Of a stretch of DNA of 64,000 nt, positions 39,703 through 49,981 are shown in pieces. The notes under the pieces are model-generated. The model was given only the letters and a program-made list of their open reading frames with translations, was not told the DNA's origin and ran no database searches. A program made the position numbers and the translations under genes. Source of the DNA: Buddleja alternifolia (lineage: Eukaryota; Streptophyta; Magnoliopsida; Lamiales; Scrophulariaceae); assembly GCA_019426215.1 (NCBI GenBank), contig CM033405.1:1651001-1715000 (forward strand), written 5' to 3'. Every line of letters begins with the position of its first letter. The first letter of the stretch is position 1.

Positions 39703-42232
39703 TGGATAAAGTAATATTATTCTATGACACATACTTGAAAAGGTTGATTATCTTTAAATAGAGAAAATGTGACTAATAGTCCATGAAGTATTAAATTTAT
39801 ATTACTTGGATCTCTAGAGTATTTTTTATTATGCTATCGTACCTAATGTTATAATTTAATGTCACTTTGGTCCTTAAAGTATTTTCTGCCTCACTTTGGT
39901 CCCTTTTTCAATTTTTATATCTCACTTTGATTCTTTTTTCGATTTTTACTTCTCACTTTGGTTTTTTTTTTTTTTTTTTTACATTTTTCCCCTCAAAACA
40001 CTTTTATTATTTCCAATGTAACTTCAAAACAATTCAAATTTAATTGCTACTTGATCAAATTATATATAATTAAATTTATCATATAATTAGTTGAATTAAC
40101 TAAATTTTTTTTTTAAAATCTATCTAAAATGTATGGAATATATATTTTCAAAAATATGTTATATCAATGGGTAAAAATATGTTATATCATGGATAACTGC
40201 ACCGCTTTATAATTGAATTTTGTTAAAATAAATTTAATACTTTTTTATGATAAATATTCATTTCCTAAATCTAATCAATTGCATTTAGTGTATTGATTTT
40301 TTTGTGATTTTATTGGTACTATTTGTCCTTTGCTTATTATAAAAGAAATTAATACAAAAATTAAATGCGATTGATTAGATTTAAGTAATAAATATTTATC
40401 ATAAAACTTGTTTAATTTATTCTATCAAAACTCGATTATAAAGTGGTGTAGTTAGCCATTGATATAATATTTTTTTTAAAATTTAAATTCCATATATTTT
40501 AGATAAAGATTTTTTAAATTTTTTTATTTGAACTCAACTAACTACATAATAAAAAAAAAATTAGTTGAACTCAACTAATTACATGATAAATTTAAGTATA
40601 TATAATTTGATCAAGTATCAATTAAATTTGAATTGTCTTGACGTGGCATTGGAAATAATAAAAGTTATTTTTTTTATTATTAGGCAATCACTATTGATTT
40701 GATACATTTTACAAATTTCAACCAATTTTAAAAAATATAAACAAACACAACACACATCACATTATTTTCACACGAATTTTCATAATACACATTTCCTAAA
40801 AAAATTTCAAAATGTTAACTTCAAAACATAAACAAACATGGCCTTGGATTTTTTCCATTGGAAGTGCCTTCAACCATTCAAAGACTCGCCTAGATCAAAA
40901 GTTAACTGTCGACATGTTACATCAGAAAGCATCCTCAGCTTGTAAGGTCGGCAAGTACATATTATTATTATTATTATAATTATTATTTATTATTATTTTT
41001 ATTTTTTTGGATAAAGTAATATTATTCTATGACACATACTTGTTTACCTTTTTTTTTTTAAAATCCCCGGGTAAATCTCCGCCGGTCACCCAACAAAGCA
41101 AACCTGTCCATACGCAATATTCCGCAAACCACGTATGGAGGTAAGCCGCCCTATGTTATCCATAGGCGACAGACTCGTTAAGCGTAGGGGCCCCTAGGGG
41201 AGGATTTGGGGGAGAACGGAGGAGTAAACTCTCCAAACTATCCCCTTTCTCCCAATCCACTACAACTGAATTTCGAATCCGGGTGGGCTCTCACGGCCAA
41301 AGGCCTTGTGACCAGTTCGGCCACACCCCCTTGCTTAAGGTTGTTTATCTTTGAATAGGGAAAATGTCACTAATAGTCCATGAAGTATTAAATTTGTATT
41401 ACTTGGGTCCCTAAAGTATTTTTTGTTACGCTACCATCCCTAATGTTATAATTTAGTCTCACTTTGGTCCTTAAAGTATTTTCTGCCTCACTTTTGGTCC
41501 CTTTTTCAATTTTTATGTCTCATTTTGGTCCCTTTTTCAATTTTTACTTCTCATTTTGGTCTTCTTCTTTCTTTCTTTTTTACATTTTTCTCCCCAAAAC
41601 ACTTTTATTATTTCCAATGTAACTTCAAGACAATTCAAATTTAATTGCTACTTGATCAAATTATATATAATTAAATTTATCATGTAATTAGTTGAGTTAA
41701 CTAAATTTTTTTAAAAAAATCTATCTAAATTGTATGGAATATATATTTTCAAAAATATGTTATATCAATGGGTAACTGCACCGTTTTATAACTGAATTTT
41801 AATAAAATAAATTTACTACTTTTTATGATAAATATTGAATTCCTAAATCTAATCAATTGCATTTAGTGTATTTATTGGTGCTACTTGTCCTTTGCTTTTT
41901 ATAAAAGAAATTAATACATTAATTATATGCAATTGATTAGATTTAAGTAATAAATATTTATCATAAAAATTGTTTAATTTATTCTATCAAAACTCAATTA
42001 TAAAGCGTTGCAGTTAGCCATTGATATAATATTTTTTTTAAAATTTAAATTCCATATATTTTAGATAGAGATTTTTTTAAAAATTTTATTTGAACTCAAC
42101 TAACTACATAATAAAAAAATTTAGTTGAACTCAACTAATTACATGATAAATTTAAATATATATAATTTGATCAAGTATCAATTAAATTTGAATTGTCTTG
42201 ATGTGGCATTGGAAATAATAAAAGTTATTCGG
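39379..42232. repeat. Tandem duplication, unit about 1.3 kb
   Basis: Unit 1 (39379-40682) and unit 2 (40683 to about 42232) share order and sequence: the atcactattgatttgat start, a gccttcaaccattcaaagac block, the (ATT)n microsatellite, gacacatacttg, the gtccatgaagtattaaattt arm and the aaaatttaaattccatatat arm. Unit 2 contains a SINE (41043-41331) that unit 1 lacks at the equivalent point (near 39735), so the SINE arrived after duplication. No coding content. Confidence 0.85.
41043..41331 (-). mobile_element. tRNA-derived SINE
   Basis: On the minus strand it begins GGGGGTGTGGCCGAACTGGT. A-box-like TGGCCGAACTGG lies at 41323-41312 and B-box-like GGATTCGAAAT at about 41280-41270, about 30-40 bases apart as in tRNA genes. 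The body continues through a gcctatggataacatagggc region to an A-rich tail (the T11 run at about 41050-41060 on the plus strand). The empty site is preserved in the neighbouring duplication unit. The target duplication is short and imperfect (acttg/ccttg). Confidence 0.8.
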
Positions 42233-42428
42233 GGGGGGGGGTGCAAAAATTTAAAAAATTGAAAAAAGGACTAAAGTGAGACATAAAAATCGAAAAAGGG
42301 ACCAAAGTGAGACAGAAAAATACTTAAGGACAAATTATAACATTAGGGACGGTAACGTAACAAAAAATACTCTAGGGACCAAAGTGATACAAATTTAATA
42401 CTTCAGGGACTATTAGCGACATTTTCCC
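41358..42428. mobile_element. Long palindromic (foldback) Mutator-like element
   Basis: The left end gggaaaatgtcactaatagt pairs with the right end, which reads gggaaaatgtcgctaatagt on the other strand. Pairing continues inward for roughly 450-500 bp per arm (caattcaaatttaattgcta against its inverse). Flanks tttgaata and tttgaaaa are a possible degenerate 9-bp duplication. A truncated copy missing the right end occupies about 39760-40670 in the first duplication unit. G11 at about 42231-42241 marks an interruption. Confidence 0.7.
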
Positions 42429-43288
42429 TTTTGAAAAATACTATTCACCACTGTTTTATATCACTCTTTTTTCACCTCTCCTAAACAAGTATTAGTTAAT
42501 TGAATCCATCAAAATCAACTGATTATAATAATTTCTTGCCAAATTAAGAGAAAATAAAATATATATATATATATATATATATAAATAGTGGGATATAGCA
42601 TTATTTATTTTATAATTGATTGCGTGCAGCTAAGGAAAATTTTAAGATAGATCGGGAGTGTTGCTCTTGATTCATTTTACGTCATACATTCAAAATAAGT
42701 GGGGTGGTTTTTACACCCACCTACCCTATGTAAACCACCCCATCTTAAGTGTTTGTATGGTGAAAAATAAATCGAGAACAATATTCTCGATTCGCTATAG
42801 ACTTATCCGGGCAGCCGGGCAGCTAAACTTAATAACTAACTTTGATAATTACATTCATAAGATACTTGATATTTTTGTACTTTAATGGATACTTTTCCAC
42901 AAAAAAGAAAACAAAGTCTGTTTCTTACTAAAGTGCCACGAATTAATTTCATTCTGTCCTTTTCAGTCTGAATTCACAACAAAACTTGCCACCACAAAAC
43001 CCCTATGGCAAACGCTTCACTTGTATAATTAGGCCAGATAGAGGAATCAACTTATTTGACATTTGATTCAAACTCGATGGGTAAAAGTTAATTTGAGCAC
43101 AATTTGTCAACGTTTCAAATTAAATTTCAATAATTTTTTGTATTTGATAAATTTTAAAACTTGACTTAATTAGTAAAAATTGATAAAAACGTGTATAAAA
43201 AAATCAAACCACATGAACTCAATTTGTATTCGGTTCAATTAAAGCTTGTTTGAACTCGATTCAATTAATAATCAAACAAATTCCAACA
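42429..43288. other. Intergenic, upstream of the copia insertion
   Basis: (TA)n at about 42557-42583 and a ccgggcagccgggcagc repeat near 42807. AT-rich sequence with ttgattcaaactcga-like motifs near 43070-43270 may be a hAT remnant cut by the copia element. No gene seen. Confidence 0.45.
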
Positions 43289-43810
43289 TGTTATGAAATA
43301 ACCTCAAATATTATGAAATATATACAAATATTTTAAAGTAGAAAGACTAGAGAATTAAGAAGAGAATTCTTTCTTTGATTTTGGTGTGTCTTAACAATAC
43401 AACTTCATGTCCTATTTATAGGCACAAAATAGTAGGTACAATTATTTCAAGAGTTGAGTGCATAATGGAAAAGATGGATTTACAAGTAGTGGAAGAGCAA
43501 TGATCATCCACTATAACATAAAGATAAGGAGAAATGATTATCCATCATATCATGTAGTGGAGGATACATGTACATCCATATAATTATTCATAACACTTCC
43601 CCTTGGATGTCCATCATTTAAGAATATGCCTCGTTAAAACCTTACTAGGAAAAATCCAATGGGACAAAAACCTAATGAAGGAAAAAGAGTACATATCAAT
43701 ACGCAATCAGATGCTGCCTCATTAAAAACCTTACCAGGAAAACCCAGTGGGAAAAACCTTGGTTAAGGGAAAAAGAGTGCGGCGCGTATTATCTCCCCCT
43801 CATGACAATA

Positions 43811-45265
43811 TCAGTCAAGATCTTTAAGTCTACGTACTCCAATATTGTAGACCAGTTTTTCAAATGTTGTTGTGGGAAGTGCCTTGGTGAACAAATCAAC
43901 AAGATTATCACTGGAACGGATTTGTTGAACATTAATATCACCATTCTTCTGAAGATCATGAGTGAAAAAGAACTTTGGTGAAATATGTTTTGTTCTATCT
44001 CCTTTAATGTACCCTTCTTTCAATTGTGTGATACATGCGGAATTATCTTCATATAAGATCGTCGGGATCATTTTTCCAGAAGATAAACCACAAGTCCCTC
44101 GAATGTGTTGAATCATGGATCTTAACCAAACACATTCTCGACTTGCCTCATGAATAGCCAAGATTTCTGCATGATTAGATGATGTGGCCGATATAGTTTG
44201 TTTCATAGATCGCCATGAAATGGCTGTGCCACTACATGTAAATAAATAGCCCGTTTGTGAACGACCATTATGAGGATCAAACATATATCCAGCATCTGCA
44301 TATCCAACCAATTCGGACTTGGGTACATTTGAATAAAATAAGCCCATATCGATTGTTCCTCTAAGGTAGCGGAGTACCTGTTTAACCCCATTCCAATGCC
44401 TTTGTGTAGGAGAAGAACTATATCTTGCTAATAGATTAACAGCGAATGCTATATCAGGTCGAGTGTGACAAGCAAGATACATTAGTGCACCGATTGCACT
44501 TAGATATGGTACTTCAGGACCAAGTAGTTCTTCATCACTTTCTCGAGGTCGAAAAGGATCTTTGTTCACATCTAGTGACTTTACGACCATCAGGGTGCTC
44601 AATGGATGTGATTTATCCATGTAGAAACGCTTTAGCACCTTTGATATATAAGCGTCTTGATATACAAAAATTCCGTTCTTTAAATATTCAATTCGTAGTC
44701 CAAGGCAAAATTTTGTTCTTCCAAGATCTTTCATCTCAAATTCTTTCTTTAAGCAATTAACATTTTTTGAAATCTCTTCAGGAGTTCCAACGATATTTAA
44801 ATCGTCAACATAAACTGTAATTATAACAAACTCATTTCCAGATCCTTTCATGAAAATACAAGGACAAATTTGATCATTCTTATATCCTTCCTTCAACAAA
44901 TATTCACTGAGACAATTATACCACATTCATCCAGATTGTTTCAGTCCATACAATGACTTACTTAATTTAATTGAATAATGTTTTCGAGAACTTGATTTAT
45001 ATGCTTCAGGCATATTAAATCCTTTAGGGATTTTCATATATATATCATTATCAAGCGAGCCATACAAATAGGTTGTAATAACATCCATTAGACGCAAATC
45101 AAGTTTTTCATGCACTGCCAGACTTATTATATAACGAAAAGTAGTTGCATCCACCACAGGAGAATAAGTCTCCTCACAATCTATGCCAGGTCGTTGCGAA
45201 AACCCTTGGGCAACAAGACGTGCCTTATATATTACAATTTCATTTTTCTCATTTCGTTTTTGCAC
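43811..45265 (-). pseudogene. Copia reverse transcriptase and RNase H
   Basis: 45265-44927 encodes the N-terminal reverse transcriptase part (KARLVAQGFSQRPGIDCEET, YSPVVDATTFRYIISLA, SLYGLKQSG) and then meets an in-frame stop. The frame continues at 44926-43811 with the catalytic YVDD (ITVYVDDLNIVG) and RNase H (ALMYLACHTRPDIAFAVNLL, ATSSNHAEILAIHEASRECV, EDNSACITQLKEGYIKGDRT, DLFTKALP). A single stop separates two otherwise intact halves, so inactivation may be fairly recent. Confidence 0.92.
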
Positions 45266-45291
45266 AAATACCCATTTGTATCCTACTGGCT

Positions 45292-45486
45292 TTACATCTT
45301 CAGGTGTACGGACTACAGGTCCAAAACTTTTACATCTTCAGGTGTACGGACTACAGATCCAAAAACTTTTACATCTTCAGGTGTACGGACTACAGGTCCA
45401 AAAACTTTTACATCTTCAGGTGTACGGACTACAGGTCCAAAAACTTTTACAACTTCAGGTGTACGAACTACAGGTCAAAAAACTTT
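45292..45486 (-). repeat. 39-bp minisatellite inside copia pol
   Basis: Five head-to-tail copies of a 39-base unit (plus strand cttcaggtgtacggactaca followed by ggtccaaaaacttttacat). On the coding strand each unit adds 13 residues, VFGPVVRTPEDVK. One unit is 38 bases (four A instead of five), shifting the frame. Other copia elements have a single copy of this segment just before the reverse transcriptase core. Confidence 0.9.
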
Positions 45487-47437
45487 TCGTTGGTTCAAGC
45501 GAGTTTAACTCTGTCCTCATTGCGTCTTTCCATTTTGGCCAATCATTTCTTTGTCGACATTCATTAACAGACTTTGGTTCTTGATCCTCATTATCATTCA
45601 TCATATTTAGCGCTACATTATATGCAAATTTATCATCAACGTTGACTTCATTTCGATTCCATTGTTTCCCGTTCATAACATAATCGATTGAGATCTCATT
45701 ATTTTCACAATTTTCAGGTACCTGAGATTCTTCTGGAACCGAAATATTAGTTATGACTAGGGACTCTTCTGGAGTTATTTTATCCTCGATTAGACCATCT
45801 TGATTCTTAGCTCCTTTTCTTTTTCGAGGATGACTATCTTTGGAACCGATAGGTCTACCACGCTTCAGGCGTGCAGTAGACTCATTACTTTGACCTTCAG
45901 GGACAACAATTCTTACTGGAGCATTAACAGCTGGTACATGTGACTTAGTCACTTTTTTTAGGTCAGTAAATGCGTCTGGCAGTTGGTTAGCTAAACCTTG
46001 CAAGTGAATTATCTTTTGAACTTGTAGTTCACTTTGTTTTGTTCGAGGATCAAGATGAGATAAAGATAATTCATTCCAACTAATTTTCTTTTCCAACTGC
46101 TTATTTTCTCCCCCTAATATTGGAAAATCTGATTCATCAAAATGACAATCAGCAAATCGAGCCGTAAATAAATCTCCAGTCAATGGCTCTAGATACTTTA
46201 TTATCGATTGAGACTCGAATCCCATCTTAGTGCGTTGTGGTGGAGCAATTGGAACATATACCGCACATCCAAAAATTCTTAGATGGGAAATATTTGGTTC
46301 CTGACCAAAAACCAAGTGTAATGGGGAGAACTTATGATAACTTGTTGGCCTTATGCGAATAAGTGCTGCTGCATGCAAAATAGCATGTCCCCAACAAGAA
46401 ATAGGAAGTTTTGATCTCATAAGTAAAGGTCTTGCAATTAACTGCAGACGCTTAATAAACGATTCTACTAGACCGTTTTGTGTATGAACATGTGCTACAG
46501 GATGTTCAACATCAATTCCAATAGACATACAATAGTCATTGAACGTTTTGGAAGTAAATTCACCCGCATTATCTAGGCGTGTCTTCTTAATTGGATAATC
46601 AGAAAAATGTGCTCTTAGTCTTATCATTTGAGCAAGCAATCTCGCAAACGCCAGGTTGCGAGTTGATAACAAAGATACATGTGACCATCTTGTTGATGCA
46701 TCAATGAAAACCATAAAATATCTAAATGGTCCACACGACGGGTGTATTGGTCCACAAATATCGCCTTGAATACGTTCCAAAAACGTAAGAGATTCACTTC
46801 CTACTTTTGTTGTTGATGGTCGAATAATCAACTTTCCTTGTAAACAAGCAGCACATAAGAAATCATTCGATTGAAGAATCTGCTGGCTCTTCAATGGATG
46901 ACCACATGAATTCTCAATTATATTTCGCATCATAATTGATCCGGGATGGCCCAACCGGTCATGCCAAATAACAAACTTATTTTGATTCGCAAACTTCTGG
47001 TTTACGATAACATGTGTTTCAATAGTAGATATATGCGTGTAGTACAAACCGGAGGAAAATGCAGGCAATTTTTCCAATATACATTTGTTACCAGATATTG
47101 TATTAGTGATGTAAAGATACTCAATATTGCCATCACTTGTTGTCTCAATATGATATCCATTTCGGCGGATATCTTTGAAGCTTAGTAAATTTCTTTGAGA
47201 TTTGGTAGAATATAATGTTTCATCAATATAAAATTGCGTTCCTCCGGGTAACAATATATTAGCTCTGCCGGAGCCTTCAATTAACTTTGTACTACCTGAT
47301 ATAGTACTAACATTGGCTTCTTGCATTATTAAATAAGAGAAGTATTTTTTATTCTTGAGAATGGTGTGAGTTGTGGCACTATCAGCGAGACACATATCTT
47401 CATTATTGATGTTGTTGCTGATCGAGTAAATACTCAT
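45455..47437 (-). pseudogene. Copia protease and integrase
   Basis: A 660-codon open frame. The protease loop is LADSATTHTI near the N terminus. The GAG-pre-integrase zinc segment includes HDRLGHPGSIMMRNIIENSC and CAACLQGK. The integrase core is GDICGPIHPSCGPFRYFMVF, RLDNAGEFTSKTFNDYCMSI and HTQNGLVESFIKRL, with D, D and E of the DDE triad visible. It then runs into a variable hydrophilic region (LKRGRPIGSKDSHPRKRKGA). The frame ends where the 39-bp repeats begin. The protease start is inferred to be fused to gag in the ancestral element. Confidence 0.9.
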
Positions 47438-47619
47438 TCTTTATTGAAACATAAAAAGAAATAAATCAATACCAAACAATATTGTTTAATATGAGAAAGG
47501 ACAATCATATGAATAAATTCATTGATTGATCTTAAAAGGAAAACAACATGCTTAAATATTTATTTATGAATAAAACTTAAAAAATTTATTTTTTAACACT
47601 TCCATCTCCAATCAAGTGA

Positions 47620-47972
47620 TCAATTTTTTTCATTAGGATCATCAAAGAAATCAACAACATCTAAATGAGTGTCATCAAAATGGCCATAATCAGAATCGTC
47701 TTCTTCAAAAACAAAATTTGTTTCTATTTTCTTTCCTTTCCCATTCAGCGATTCTTGGTAAAGGATAACAAGATGTTTAGGCGTACGACAGGTACGTGCC
47801 CAATGACCTCTACCACCACAACGATAGCATAAATTTTCCACAGATTTGCTATTTTGGCCATCTTTATTTTTCTCGTCATCATTTTTCCACTTCTGGTGGA
47901 AAGATGTGTTCTTTGAAATACCACCACGATTTCCATAACCATGTCCACGACCACGACCACGTCCACGTCCAT
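47620..47972 (-). pseudogene. Copia Gag zinc-knuckle end
   Basis: 47841-47620 reads CYRCGGRGHWARTC, a perfect CX2CX4HX4C zinc knuckle, followed by an acidic tail (FVFEEDDSDYGHFDD). The upstream 47972-47842 is a repetitive region coding for a basic Gly/Arg-type stretch in another frame. The rest of gag cannot be recognised. Confidence 0.85.
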
Positions 47973-48920
47973 GATTTCTTTAATGATTAAAATAGTTATG
48001 TGCTGCTACTTTCACTCCATGGAATGTAGCAGAACTAGTTGGACGAGACTCATGATTAAAATAATTATATATTGCTCAACACATTCACTTCAGGGAATGG
48101 AGTATAGTTATTTGCATATATGAATTTATATATTGCTCAATACATTCACTTCAGGGAATGGAGTATAGTTATTTGCATCAAGATGAATTTCAACATCTAT
48201 TTTTCCTCGTAATATCAAGAGTCACAAAGTCAAGTTTTGCAAGATTCGTCATTATAACACTATCATCAAAGTATAAAATGAATAACATAACAATAATTCA
48301 ACTTTTTAAAATATTTTCAACGTGATAGGATTATTCAAAAGAATAATACTAATCAAATATATTCACATATACATATGTCTTCTTTCCAAACATCAAGAGA
48401 ATTATTGCATATTTCTATTTTTGTTACATATTGAAATATAGTACCTTTTCTTCTTGCTTTGTTTTAAAATCTTGTCTATCAATTTTCTTTACAAACTCAT
48501 AATAACTCATGAAAATCTCTCAACGGATTTTACATCATACGTTGAGTACCCCATGTATATCTTTAGCCAAATTTCAAAATGATTAACACCTTGAGACAGA
48601 TCGTGCTGATAACGTCTTATGAAATAACCCCAAATATTATGAAATATATACAAATATTTTAAAGTAGAAAGACTAGAGAATTAAGAAGAGAATTCTTTCT
48701 TTGATTTTGGTGTGTCTTAACAATACAACTTCATGTCCTATTTATAGGCACAAAATAATAGGTACAATTATTTCAGAGTTGAGTGCATAATAGAAAAGAT
48801 GGATTTACAAATAGTGGAAGAGTAATGATCATCCACTATAACATAAAAATGAGAAGAAATGATTATCCATCATATCATATAATGAAAGATACATGAATAT
48901 TCATATAATTATTCATAACA

Positions 48921-49049
48921 TAACACAAATTTTAAAATTAAATTTTAATTCAAATAAATTTGAACAATAACTCAACCTCCACTCCACTCATTTACACTCT
49001 ACTTATATTTCATACACTCTCTCTCCTAATTCAAACACAAAATTCAGCC
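48921..49049 (+). promoter_or_regulatory. Residual NRT2.7 upstream sequence between copia LTR and ATG
   Basis: Only 129 bases separate the copia LTR from the NRT2.7 start codon. The sequence is AT-rich then CT-rich (cctccactccactcatttac), consistent with leader. I see no convincing TATA box within it (aaataaat at about 48953 is the nearest). The LTR, in reverse orientation, therefore probably occupies the core promoter or just upstream of it. Confidence 0.5.
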
Positions 49050-49942
49050 ATGGATGAATCCAAAACCTCCGATCAACTCAACTTCACTCCACCACTAAAC
49101 TCCGATCACAAATCCACAACATTCCGGCCATTCACCGCATCGCCGCCGCACATGCGCGCCTTCCACCTCGCCTGGATTTCACTCTTCTCCTGCTTCTTCT
49201 CCACCTTCGCCATCCCCCCACTCCTCCCCACCATCCGCCGTGACCTAAATCTCACCGCCGCCGACGTCGGCCGAGCCGGCGCCGCCTCCTTCGCCGGCTC
49301 AATCTTCTCCCGCCTCGCCATGGGGCCTGCATGTGACCTCGTCGGCCCACGCGCCGCCTCCGCCGCCGTCTCCCTCCTCACCGCCCCCGCCGTCCTCTCC
49401 GTCGCGTTCATTTCAAGCCCTAGGGCTTTTATTTTGGTTCGATTTTTGATCGGTTTTTCGCTCGCGAACTTCGTCGCGTGCCAATTCTGGATGAGCTCGA
49501 TGTTCTCGAACGACGTCGTTGCAGTGGCGAACGGCGTCGCCGCCGGCTGGGCTAACGTCGGCTCCGGCGTTACGCAGCTCGTCATGCCGTTGATATATTC
49601 TTTCCTCGTTAACACAGTGAATCTTTCATCCTCTATTTCATGGCGATTTGCGTTTGTATTTCCAGCGATTTTTCAGGCGATTACGGCATTGATGGTTCTC
49701 GCCTTTGGCCAAGATCTACCCGACGGTAAATATAAGCGATGTAAGTTGATTTTCATGTAAGTATTATTGTATATAAATCGTGAATTTTATGATTTTCACT
49801 AGGGTGTAAAGTGAGTCCAGCCATCGCCTCAAGCTCGAGATATCTCGAACTTGAGTCGAATTTCGAGTTTATTAATGAACCGAGATCGAGCTTGCATTTG
49901 AGTGTTTATAAGCTCGTGAGCCGACTTACGATGTTTTACTAT

Positions 49943-49981
<39 letters not shown>

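Larger units (their letters stand above)
43289..48920 (-). mobile_element. Ty1/copia LTR retrotransposon, nearly full length, inactive
   Basis: LTRs at 43289-43595 and 48615-48920 (about 306 bp, more than 90% alike by eye) start TGTTATGAA and end ATTCATAACA. The flanks caaca and taaca fit a 5-bp duplication with one change. On the minus strand the primer site TTATCAGCACGA follows the right LTR directly. Order is gag CCHC, protease, integrase, reverse transcriptase, RNase H, which is the copia order. Most of gag between 47990 and 48610 is degenerate, with a ~70-bp tandem duplication near 48055-48180. Stops and frameshifts break pol. The element sits between the NRT2.7 gene and its former upstream region. 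Confidence 0.93.

Noticed and set aside
41270..41323. tRNA-like A and B boxes as a functional tRNA gene
   Set aside because: The sequence does not fold as a tRNA cloverleaf, continues about 200 bases beyond and ends in an A-rich tail; it is a SINE. The same applies to 53126-53324.
45292..45486. Regular direct repeats resembling a CRISPR array
   Set aside because: Units are contiguous without unique spacers, keep the coding frame of copia pol, and the organism is a plant.
45110..45584. Overlapping plus-strand ORFs with repeated VYGLQVQ-like peptides
   Set aside because: They are shadows of the 39-bp minisatellite on the opposite strand of copia pol, in three frames at once.
48960..49049. 30-residue N-terminal extension of NRT2.7
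   Set aside because: There is no ATG in this stretch (the open frame begins at TTG); the first ATG, 49050, matches the family N terminus.
49106..49615. Antisense 169-codon ORF opposite NRT2.7 exon 1
   Set aside because: The GC-rich sense exon suppresses stops on the other strand; the product is Ala/Arg/Thr low-complexity and unlike any family.
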